Source of the DNA: an uncultured Muribaculaceae bacterium
GTDB taxonomy: Bacteria; Bacteroidota; Bacteroidia; Bacteroidales; Muribaculaceae
Direction: 5' to 3'
Assembly (NCBI GenBank): GCA_910583675.1
Contig: CAJTYH010000014.1
Span: 1 to 62,949 of the forward strand
Length of the DNA stretch: 62,949 bases
Part shown: positions 49,130 to 56,562 of the stretch, in pieces
Numbering within the stretch: position 1 is the stretch's first letter
Layout: each line of letters begins with the position of its first letter
The notes under the pieces: generated by a model
Told to the model about the DNA's origin: nothing
The model's database searches: none
What the model saw: only the letters and a program-made list of their open reading frames with translations
Program-made: the position numbers and the translations under genes

Positions 49130-49230
49130 GAATGAGATTAGTAATCAGAAGCGGTATTAAATTCTCGGGGAATGATCGGTTTTGAAGCGCGAAGTTGTAA
49201 CGGGTTTTATCACATAAATTAGTGTTGGAA

Positions 49231-50364
49231 ATGGGACAAGGAATGGTTGGTGGGAGGATTGCTGTATTCGCTTCGGGGGAGGGGACGAATGCGGAGAATA
49301 TCATACGGTATTTCCGGGGATTGCCTTGCGGGGTGGAGGTGGCTCTGGTTTTGACGAATCGCGGGGATGCCGGTGTGGTGAGGCGTGCCGAATGCCTTGG
49401 TGTGCCGGTGGTGGTGGCAACCAAGGGGGAGATCAACGACCGGGAATTTATGATGCCGCTGATGGACAGGTACGGCATAGGCGTTGTCGTGCTTGCCGGA
49501 TTCCTGCTGATGGTTCCTCCGTTTCTGATAGGGCGTTACAACGGGCGGATGGTCAACATCCATCCCTCGCTTCTTCCCAAGTACGGTGGTAAGGGGATGT
49601 ATGGCCGCCGTGTGCATGAGGCGGTCATTGCCGGCGGGGAGAGGGAGACCGGCATCACCATCCATCTTGTGAGCGAGCATTATGACGAGGGGCGCATCCT
49701 TTTTCAGGCCTCGGTGCCTGTGGTGCCGACGGATACGATCGGGGATGTGGACAGGAAGGTGCGTGCCATGGAGCTGTTTTATTTCCCACGTGTGATCCAC
49801 CGCACTTTTTTCGGCGCAACCATGGAAACGGACAGGCTGCTTTTGAGGGCGTGGCGCGATGATGATGCCGAGGCGCTGTTCAGGTATGCCGCAGATCCGG
49901 AGGTAGGCCCTATTGCGGGATGGCCGGCGCATACATCCGTGCAGGAGAGCCTTAGGGTGATACGCGAGGTGTTTTCCGCTCCGGAGACTTACGCTGTCGT
50001 GCTGAAGGAGAGTGGTGAGCCGGTGGGGTGCATCGGGCTTCTTTTCGGCGACAACAGGAACTCCCGGGAGATGCAACCGAATGAGGCGGAGGTCGGATAC
50101 TGGATCGGGGTACTGTTCTGGGGGCAGGGATTGATTCCCGAGGCTCTGGATGCCCTCATTCAGCGCGGTTTCCGCACGCTGGGGCTTGATGCCATGTGGA
50201 TAAGTCTCAACGAAGCCAACGTGAGGTCGCGCCGCGTTGCCGAGAAGTGCGGGTTCACCTATCATCACACCGAGCCGGGGGAAAATCCCGTGACAGGCGA
50301 GCGCGTAAGCAACCGTTTCTACCGGCTGACAATCGGGGAATACGCCGCTCAGCATAAGGCTTGA
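49231..50364 (+). CDS. purN: PurN-GNAT fusion: GAR formyltransferase with a C-terminal acetyltransferase domain
   Basis: The first ~195 residues form a phosphoribosylglycinamide formyltransferase, which formylates GAR in purine synthesis: RIAVFASGEGTNAENIIRYF, AGFLLMVPPFLIGRYNGRMVNIHPSLLPKYGGKGMYG with the N-x-H pair, and VSEHYDEGRI with the essential aspartate. From the methionine at 49822 a complete RimJ/RimL-type GNAT domain follows (METDRLLLRAWRDDDAEALFRYA, YWIGVLFWGQGLIPEAL, N-x-RSRRVAEKCGF). No stop or frame break separates them, so one chain of 377 residues is encoded. ATG 49243 is an alternative start. The acetyltransferase substrate is unknown. Confidence 0.88.
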   Translation: MGQGMVGGRIAVFASGEGTNAENIIRYFRGLPCGVEVALVLTNRGDAGVVRRAECLGVPVVVATKGEINDREFMMPLMDRYGIGVVVLAGFLLMVPPFLIGRYNGRMVNIHPSLLPKYGGKGMYGRRVHEAVIAGGERETGITIHLVSEHYDEGRILFQASVPVVPTDTIGDVDRKVRAMELFYFPRVIHRTFFGATMETDRLLLRAWRDDDAEALFRYAADPEVGPIAGWPAHTSVQESLRVIREVFSAPETYAVVLKESGEPVGCIGLLFGDNRNSREMQPNEAEVGYWIGVLFWGQGLIPEALDALIQRGFRTLGLDAMWISLNEANVRSRRVAEKCGFTYHHTEPGENPVTGERVSNRFYRLTIGEYAAQHKA

Positions 50365-50388
50365 ATCACAATTGCCGAAACTAAACTC

Positions 50389-52467
50389 TTATTTGTTTTG
50401 GTAAACAGTATCGACTGTGATCGTATGGAAAACTTTGCCAAGATAATGGGATTTTAATTCCATTTTATATAATCTTGCAGGCCCCTCCGGAATTAGGGTA
50501 TCCACAACGGAGACATTAGATTCTCTTTTCGCCATCCAGTCCCTAAAGTCTATTATTGTATCGGTATCTGCAAAATAATAGAACCGGTCAACATAACCAT
50601 GGTGATGGCCATATAGTCGTATTTCGGAATCTCTCGGGCCGATATAACCTTCATATGTAATGCCAATCTCCCAGTAATAGGGAGCATACCTGACATACCA
50701 TCCTTCTTTATGTTCAGTTGTACCAAACTCTAAACCCTGACCGGTGTAAGTGTGGTAATATTCCGGTCCATATGGATTCTCATCACGGTCTGCATTAAGA
50801 TACCAGTCTGATACCTTATTTAAATCGGGAACACCGGTTTTTGCTCCCCTAAAACTATGTGTAGGGCCATTACCCCAGGCTTTATATTCTGCGAATGTCA
50901 ATACTTCGTCATCTGAAATTTCTTCCAAATATTCAGATGATCCGAATGGATTAGTCATCCTAAGAAAAACATCAAGCATGTAGTTGCCGCTGCGGTATTC
51001 TTCCTTTTTAGTCTCGCCATTGGAGTAGATGAGTTCACGCTCGATTATGTAGCAGGATCTCAGAGCAAGATTGTATTCGGGATCGTACCATTCATATCGT
51101 CGGTTGTATTTCACATCAACCAACTTTATCTTGAGTGCGGAGATGTATGATACCACATATTCTATGTCGAAGGTCCTGGCATAGTCTCCGTCCATGCCGT
51201 TGGCGGTTGCTGTCTGGACGAATGTAGCCGTAATCCTGTAGGCATCAGTACTGTTTTCGGAGGTTGAATTGTCGTTTTCGAGTTTCTTTTCGGAGATGGT
51301 TTTCAGTTTTACAGGCGAGAGTTTATAATATGGCATATTCACGTCAAGCCCTTCGGGAGAGGCTGCCGTTTGATAATTCCAGTCAATGGTTATGCTTTTG
51401 TCGCCTGTGGTAAATGTCTGTGTGGCAAAGGTCGAGGTGGAGGTATCGGACGATGTTTCAACAAGTTTTGTCAGATCCTCAACTGTCGTTACCCAAACGG
51501 TATCTCGCAGAGCCGAAATGCGAACGGTAGCTTTCGGCTCGCTCACATAGCGGTTGGAATACTCGTCGGTATATACTGAGGTTTGCGTCAGGCAAAGTTC
51601 CATATCACTGTCATTTGTTTGCACAAAAGGTGAAGATGTGCTGTTCGTCCCCCCCTTAATATCCCATGCGTAGGATAGTTCTGCCTTGGGATCCGCCAAA
51701 GTGGTTGTAGTTTCAACCACACCTACATAGGTAGCCGAAAACTCCAAAGTCTTTAAATAGGGATTAACGGCATTGACACTTTCAAGGCCTATATTGAAGC
51801 GGACGTTGACCTCGTACATCGTGGAGTCTGTGATTGTCTGGGCACGCGACACCGCCAGCGGACGTACGGAAATGTCGGTAACGGCGACCGACGCACGGCC
51901 TTCGGGCTTCTCCTCCGTGGCTCCGGCGCTTCCCAATTTTGCCGGATTAAGCCTTATATAAGGCATTTCAACACTGTTGTTAGTAGAATTGATAATAGTG
52001 AAAACATCGTATGCCATATCGAGACATATCTTTTGACCGCCTATCTCAAGCGTCTGATCCATTTGATGACGAACGGGAAAAGTGCCGGATTTATCGGTGG
52101 AGATTGCATCCTCGTATTTGAGTTGCTTCAAATCATCCAAAGATTTGGCATATACTGTGTCGTTCAATACGTTGACTGCTATCGATGCCTTTGGCTCATG
52201 GGTTATTGTCTGTCCGTTGGGATCCTTATAAGTGCTATTTTGTGCAATTTCCATATTTAGCGCCCCGTCAGGTGAAACGGCTATAGGGGAAGATGCCGTA
52301 CCGGAGCCGGCTCCTCCGGGAACATCTATCTTATAGGTGACTTCGCCTGTATTGTTGCTGTCGGTAGCGGGGATTGGGGAGGAGTCGTCTTTTTCACAAG
52401 CGGAAAACAGGCATATAGCCAGCGAAGCGATGCCACAGAGCATTTTTGCCAGAATAGAATTTTTCAT
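50389..52467 (-). CDS. Surface lipoprotein with a duplicated domain, unknown function
   Basis: No known family recognised. The 692-residue protein has lipobox FSAC (MLCGIASLAICLFSACEKDDS), so it is lipid-anchored, probably on the cell surface. Residues about 40-240 and 255-455 are two copies of one beta-rich module: each has an S/T-rich start (NTGEVTYKIDVPGG versus AELSYAWDIKGG), an EPKA block (THEPKASIAVNVLNDTVYAKSLDDLKQL versus VSEPKATVRISALRDTVWVTTVEDLTKL), and a MPYxxLxPxKL line. A different C-terminal domain of about 230 residues follows. Its 3' end converges on the purN fusion; a long leader precedes it. Confidence 0.75.
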   Translation of the reverse strand: MKNSILAKMLCGIASLAICLFSACEKDDSSPIPATDSNNTGEVTYKIDVPGGAGSGTASSPIAVSPDGALNMEIAQNSTYKDPNGQTITHEPKASIAVNVLNDTVYAKSLDDLKQLKYEDAISTDKSGTFPVRHQMDQTLEIGGQKICLDMAYDVFTIINSTNNSVEMPYIRLNPAKLGSAGATEEKPEGRASVAVTDISVRPLAVSRAQTITDSTMYEVNVRFNIGLESVNAVNPYLKTLEFSATYVGVVETTTTLADPKAELSYAWDIKGGTNSTSSPFVQTNDSDMELCLTQTSVYTDEYSNRYVSEPKATVRISALRDTVWVTTVEDLTKLVETSSDTSTSTFATQTFTTGDKSITIDWNYQTAASPEGLDVNMPYYKLSPVKLKTISEKKLENDNSTSENSTDAYRITATFVQTATANGMDGDYARTFDIEYVVSYISALKIKLVDVKYNRRYEWYDPEYNLALRSCYIIERELIYSNGETKKEEYRSGNYMLDVFLRMTNPFGSSEYLEEISDDEVLTFAEYKAWGNGPTHSFRGAKTGVPDLNKVSDWYLNADRDENPYGPEYYHTYTGQGLEFGTTEHKEGWYVRYAPYYWEIGITYEGYIGPRDSEIRLYGHHHGYVDRFYYFADTDTIIDFRDWMAKRESNVSVVDTLIPEGPARLYKMELKSHYLGKVFHTITVDTVYQNK

Positions 52468-52822
52468 GTTAGGATTACACGGAAACTAAAGCCATGGCTC
52501 GTGGCGGATTGCATGAAAAGAGAAACGTGAGCCAACTATGCCACGTCTAAACTGAAGGCTCTGGTAAGCCTGTGATACTGATATGGTAATAGGAGCCCAC
52601 GCTATACGCGTGAGAATCACTATGCCACCTCTTGTATCACATTCAATTTACCAGATTTTCAGTTTACAAGATAAGCATGCGCTTCTCTTTATCTAAAATG
52701 TCATGGCAAGTAGCGGCTTGCCGCTGCAAAGTTAATGATAATCTTCGAAAAACAAGCTGCTTATGCTGGAAAATATCGCTGCAGCAGTTGGAGGTTGAAT
52801 CCCTTTCTAAGGCCATTCGATT
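52468..52822 (-). promoter_or_regulatory. Promoter and long structured 5' leader of the lipoprotein gene
   Basis: No gene in this 355-bp gap. Minus-strand promoter: TTG-type element (52755-52753), 18-nt spacer, TAACTTTG (52734-52727). The leader to ATG 52467 is about 250 nt. It can form GTGATAC/GTATCAC closing a branch (52634-52640 with 52572-52578), inside it CTCACGC/GCGTGGG (52608-52614 with 52596-52602), AGGCT/AGCCT (52567-52571 with 52556-52560), and ACGTG/CACGT (52542-52546 with 52525-52529). AGCGGC/GCCGCT lies right after the promoter. No match to a riboswitch class I know. Confidence 0.5.
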
Positions 52823-54307
52823 TCAGGACTGCGCAGGAGTGGAGTTTGGTGCCGTGGTGGATGGTGCTGGTTGGGCAAGCGGATGCGTGGGAGCATCCGT
52901 ACCGTTGAAGAAGGGGTAGGGGATGCCGAACACTCCGTTGATGTTCTTGCCGGGGCTGAGATAGCCGTCCACGATGGTGTCGCGTCCTGATGGGTTCTCG
53001 AACGTATACAGCCCGAAGAAGCGGAGCATTGCCGCGAGGTTCTCGAATACCGTGTCCTGTATCGCCTCGTATGGGAACCACGCCGACGTGGAGGTAAAGC
53101 AATAAACCTGGAATGGGATTCCGGTGGGGGTCTGTTCGAGCGTGGAGACGAAGCAGTCGCTGTCGTGGGAGATATGCGGGTTGGCATCAAGCCACATTTT
53201 CATGTATGCGCGGAAAAGTCCAAGGTTGGTGTCTATGGTGCCATCCGCGAGTCCCTCCGGATTGTCCACGTCGGCCACCTTCCCTTCCGCCTTCTGGGCG
53301 AGCTTCTTTGTGATATAGTCGTCCATGAATGGCACCTTGCGTATCTCGTCAAGCATCTCCGGGGTCATCGGTACCACGCTGTCGGCATCGATCATGTAGC
53401 TGCGGCATATGCGTCGTGTGTTGCTTTTCTGCATGGTGCGGTAGTTGGTGAATCCCGAGCTTATCAGGCTGTAGGGAGGAATGGTGGTGGTGGTCTTGTC
53501 CCAGTTCTGCACCTTTACGGCGGTGAGCGATACCTCCTCCACGGTGCCGTTGGCGTTTGTGCCGTGCACCTTTATCCAGTCCCCTACGTGCAGACTGTCG
53601 TTTTCAGACAGCTGCACGCCGGCCACCACTCCGAGGATGCTGTCCTTGAAGATCAGCATCAGCACGGCCGCAAACGCACCCAGTCCGGCCAGCAGTTTGC
53701 CGGGTGACTTGTCAAGGATTATAGCAACGAATATTATAACGGCGATTATCCAGATTATCCCCTTTATGAGCTGTGCTATGCCATTGAGCGGCAGCTTGCG
53801 CTTGTTGGCGTGGGCGTTGATCTGTTGCCAGATGCCCATTACCAGTGCCGAGAGAGCCATGGCCATCACGAAGGTGATGTAGATCAGTGTCACTCGGGTG
53901 AGAATGTTGGAGAGTGAGTTGTGGTTGGAGAGAGTGAACTGGATGAGGATGAGGAACACCACCGGCGGGATTATGCGGCAGATCTTGTGGAAGAACCTGA
54001 CGTTCGTCAGGGCATGGTACATGTCCGAATCCCATCGGTGTGCTATGGCCTTCACCCCCTTGAGCACTATCCACTGCACGATCCATCCAGCGACGATCGC
54101 CACCCCGAGTACCACGACCGCATACATGAAAGTGACTACAGTGGTGTTCTTCTCCAGTCCTACCGCCCCGAGCACCCAGTCGACTATGTGCATGATGAAC
54201 TGTGCGATGGTATATGAAAACCCCTCGCTTTCGCCGATAAACCGTGTTACGTCTATCGGTTTCTGGCCGACAATGGAGAGAAGCGGCATGATGAACTGGG
54301 CAGACAT
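52823..54307 (-). CDS. Mechanosensitive ion channel, MscS family
   Basis: Inner-membrane channel protecting against hypo-osmotic shock. From ATG 54307 (494 residues; MSAQFIMPLLSIVG) there are about five N-terminal membrane helices, then the pore helix in LLAGLGAFAAVLMLIFKDSILGVVAGVQL with its glycine/alanine pattern, and the beta domain (DWIKVHGTNANGTVEEVSLTAVKVQNWDKTTTTIPPYSLISSGF). A long C-terminal cytoplasmic extension continues for about 200 residues. It is larger than E. coli MscS and resembles the YbdG/YnaI-type members. The next gene on the strand is the PAS protein upstream; the lipoprotein leader begins just after its end. Confidence 0.9.
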   Translation of the reverse strand: MSAQFIMPLLSIVGQKPIDVTRFIGESEGFSYTIAQFIMHIVDWVLGAVGLEKNTTVVTFMYAVVVLGVAIVAGWIVQWIVLKGVKAIAHRWDSDMYHALTNVRFFHKICRIIPPVVFLILIQFTLSNHNSLSNILTRVTLIYITFVMAMALSALVMGIWQQINAHANKRKLPLNGIAQLIKGIIWIIAVIIFVAIILDKSPGKLLAGLGAFAAVLMLIFKDSILGVVAGVQLSENDSLHVGDWIKVHGTNANGTVEEVSLTAVKVQNWDKTTTTIPPYSLISSGFTNYRTMQKSNTRRICRSYMIDADSVVPMTPEMLDEIRKVPFMDDYITKKLAQKAEGKVADVDNPEGLADGTIDTNLGLFRAYMKMWLDANPHISHDSDCFVSTLEQTPTGIPFQVYCFTSTSAWFPYEAIQDTVFENLAAMLRFFGLYTFENPSGRDTIVDGYLSPGKNINGVFGIPYPFFNGTDAPTHPLAQPAPSTTAPNSTPAQS

Positions 54308-54460
54308 GATGAACAACTTTTAGAAACGACAAAACCTGCTACTATCCCTTTACGTGTGCAGGCGTTTTACTAATCCCTCATTAAAGAGACAAACTTACCC
54401 CCGTTTCTGTTCGTTCCCTCCGTTGCCTTTTTAGTTGCGCAGACCGTTGGCTGTGTTGAG

Positions 54461-54799
54461 TCAGCGGATGTAGTGGGGCATCTCTTCGGGGACGACCATG
54501 GAGATTTCGACCATGCCGGCTATCCGGCCGTCGACGCGCCACGGGGTCTGGTAGATGACTTTCCGCTGGCCGTTCTTGGAGATAGTGTAGGAGTTGCTTT
54601 CGCCGGTGGCGAGCATGTGGCGTATCTTTGCACGCGATTCCTCGGAATGGCAGTCGAACAGGTTCTTGCCAATGAGGTCTCCATGTTTGGAGAAAGTCTC
54701 TTTGGCGCGGTTGTTCATGTAGAGTATCGTCCCGTTGCTGTCGCATACGGTAATGGCACAGTTCACATCGTCAGGCCACAGTGTCTTTTCTGTAATCAT
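54461..54799 (-). CDS. Stand-alone PAS-domain protein
   Basis: Small sensory-type protein of 112 residues consisting almost only of one PAS domain (CAITVCDSNGTILYMNNRAKETFSKHGDLIGKNLFDCH, then the PAS C-terminal strands KNGQRKVIYQTPWRVDGRIAGMVEISM). No kinase, cyclase or DNA-binding part is attached. The start ATG 54799 is set by a TATCTTTG box just upstream (54821-54828); a longer frame crosses that promoter. It is divergent from the FprA flavoprotein with only 140 bp between them, which suggests a shared redox or oxygen theme (inference). Confidence 0.78.
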   Translation of the reverse strand: MITEKTLWPDDVNCAITVCDSNGTILYMNNRAKETFSKHGDLIGKNLFDCHSEESRAKIRHMLATGESNSYTISKNGQRKVIYQTPWRVDGRIAGMVEISMVVPEEMPHYIR

Positions 54800-54820
54800 T
54801 GCGTTGTCTTTATTATCCGA

Positions 54821-54828
54821 CAAAGATA
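54821..54828 (-). promoter_or_regulatory. -7 box of the PAS-protein gene
   Basis: Minus strand TATCTTTG, ending 22 nt before ATG 54799. No clear TTTG partner at the usual distance. Confidence 0.5.
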
Positions 54829-54875
54829 CTGAAATCGGTTGAATGATCTGAAAGTCACGAGAGCGATTACTGTTT

Positions 54876-54909
54876 TTTGTAGAGATTAGCAAAACTTTGC
54901 GTAATTTTG
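54876..54909 (+). promoter_or_regulatory. Promoter of the FprA flavoprotein gene
   Basis: TTTG (54876-54879), 22-nt spacer, TAATTTTG (54902-54909), 30 nt before ATG 54940. The spacer is slightly long. Confidence 0.55.
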
Positions 54910-54939
54910 TGCCGTAATATCTAATTGCAACATAAGGGT

Positions 54940-56109
54940 ATGCTGTCCATTGCTGATAATATAAGGTTCTTAGGAGTAGAAGACGACAATCTTGATCTTT
55001 TCGAGGGTCAGTATCCGTTGACAAACGGCATCTCGTACAATTCATATCTTATCGATGACGAGAAGATTGCGATAGTAGATTCCGTGGATGTGCGCAGGTG
55101 TGACGACTGGCTTGCGGCTGTTGACGAGGCTCTTGCAGGGCGTCAGCCGGACTATCTGATCGTGCAGCACATGGAGCCCGATCATTCCGGGAGCATACGC
55201 GCGTTGATCGAAAGCTACGGTGACCTCAGGGTCGTGGCGACTGCCAAGGCCGTGGACATGCTTGGCTGTTTCTTTGAAGATGTGGATTTCGGGGTACGGG
55301 CTGTCGTAGTGAAGGATGGAGACACCCTGTCGCTTGGCCGCACGGTTCTCAGGTTCATTACGGCACCGATGGTTCACTGGCCGGAGGTGATGATGACCTT
55401 CGACGAGACCGACGGCGTGCTGTTCTCGGCCGATGCGTTCGGCACCTTTGCGATGTCAAACGGTGGCGGTTGGGACGATGAGGCACGTCGGTATTACTGC
55501 AACATAGTAGGGAAGTTCGGGGCAAGCGTCCAGGGGGTGATGAAGAAACTTATTGGCTTGAAATTCCATATCGTCGCTCCTCTCCATGGCCCGGTGTTGA
55601 AAGAGAATCTGGCGCATTACTGGATGCTCTACGACAAGTGGAGCCGGTATGAACCGGAAACGCGTGGCGTGCTCGTGGCCTATGCTTCGATATACGGCGG
55701 TACGGCAGAAGCGGCACGCCGCCTTGCATCGATGCTCCGTGAGCAGGGAGCCGGGGAGGTGGTGCTTTTCGATCTTACCCGTCACGATGTATCCTACGCG
55801 GTGGCAGAGGCTTTCCGCCTTAGCCATATGGTACTATGCTCGGTGACATACGATGGTGGAGTTTTCCCGGCAATGCATAGCTTCATTGACCATCTTGCAA
55901 GCAAGAGCCTACGCAACCGTGTGGTAGGGATAATGGAGAACGGCTCGTGGGCGCCGGTAGCCGGGAGGCTGATGTGCGATGCTGTATCCCGTATGAAGGG
56001 CATGACCGTGCTGGAGCCTATGGTGACGTTGCATAGCCGCCTGCATCCTGCCGATATGCCGGCTATGGTGGAATTGTCTCGCGCTATCTGTGAAACATCC
56101 CTTTGTTGA
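54940..56109 (+). CDS. FprA-family A-type flavoprotein (flavodiiron protein)
   Basis: Cytoplasmic enzyme that reduces oxygen or nitric oxide in anaerobes. From ATG 54940 (389 residues) the N-terminal metallo-beta-lactamase-like domain carries the diiron ligands in QHMEPDHSGS (H-x-E-x-D-H), a further ligand in MVHWPEVMM, and DGVLFSADAFGTF plus the late histidine in APLHGPVL. The flavodoxin domain begins at about residue 248 (GVLVAYASIYGGTAEAARRLA) with the FMN phosphate loop. The promoter position agrees with this start rather than a TTG five codons earlier. Confidence 0.93.
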   Translation: MLSIADNIRFLGVEDDNLDLFEGQYPLTNGISYNSYLIDDEKIAIVDSVDVRRCDDWLAAVDEALAGRQPDYLIVQHMEPDHSGSIRALIESYGDLRVVATAKAVDMLGCFFEDVDFGVRAVVVKDGDTLSLGRTVLRFITAPMVHWPEVMMTFDETDGVLFSADAFGTFAMSNGGGWDDEARRYYCNIVGKFGASVQGVMKKLIGLKFHIVAPLHGPVLKENLAHYWMLYDKWSRYEPETRGVLVAYASIYGGTAEAARRLASMLREQGAGEVVLFDLTRHDVSYAVAEAFRLSHMVLCSVTYDGGVFPAMHSFIDHLASKSLRNRVVGIMENGSWAPVAGRLMCDAVSRMKGMTVLEPMVTLHSRLHPADMPAMVELSRAICETSLC

Positions 56110-56142
56110 TGTAGGAAGCAATAAATTCTGCATTTTTATCAC

Positions 56143-56493
56143 GTGAAGGAAAAAGTACGTTCCATACTGGTTGTCCTGATGATGGCGGTGTTCGTGAATT
56201 TTGTATTCTCGAACAGTGTCTTCATGCATACGCATAAGGATGGCACATATGGATCGGTCACCCATTCGCACCCGTATCTTCCCTTTTCCACTCATGGGCA
56301 TACCCACGGTTCGTTTGATCAGATCGCAGGTTTCAATGCGGCGGCAGCGGCATTTCAGGCTGCTGTAACCTTTGACTTGCCGACATATGAGACACACACC
56401 TGTCTGATTGAATGCTTCTATCGTCCTGTGCCCTTTATGGTGCGCACGGATATAATCTCGCTGCGTGCTCCTCCTTCGAGTCTATTGTTCTAA
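56143..56493 (+). CDS. Small exported His-rich protein next to a TonB receptor
   Basis: Function unknown. From GTG 56143 (116 residues) it has one N-terminal hydrophobic segment, signal peptide or anchor (VRSILVVLMMAVFVNFVFSNS), then a histidine cluster (MHTHKDG, THSHPY, THGHTHG: seven His in about 28 residues) able to bind divalent metals. Two cysteines follow (HTCLIEC). GTG is the only start near the signal. It lies 70 bp before the TonB-dependent receptor gene on the same strand; a joint role in metal binding and uptake is inferred. Confidence 0.7.
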   Translation: MKEKVRSILVVLMMAVFVNFVFSNSVFMHTHKDGTYGSVTHSHPYLPFSTHGHTHGSFDQIAGFNAAAAAFQAAVTFDLPTYETHTCLIECFYRPVPFMVRTDIISLRAPPSSLLF

Positions 56494-56562
56494 TATATTT
56501 TCACATTCAATTATCTGTTTGGCTGGAAGGTCTCCCGCCGAGCGTTGAACAATAGACTGACA

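Noticed and set aside
49180..50364. Reading the purN-GNAT gene as two genes split by a sequencing error
   Set aside because: The frame is continuous and the domain border coincides with a clean in-frame methionine, so a true fusion is simpler; resequencing would settle it.
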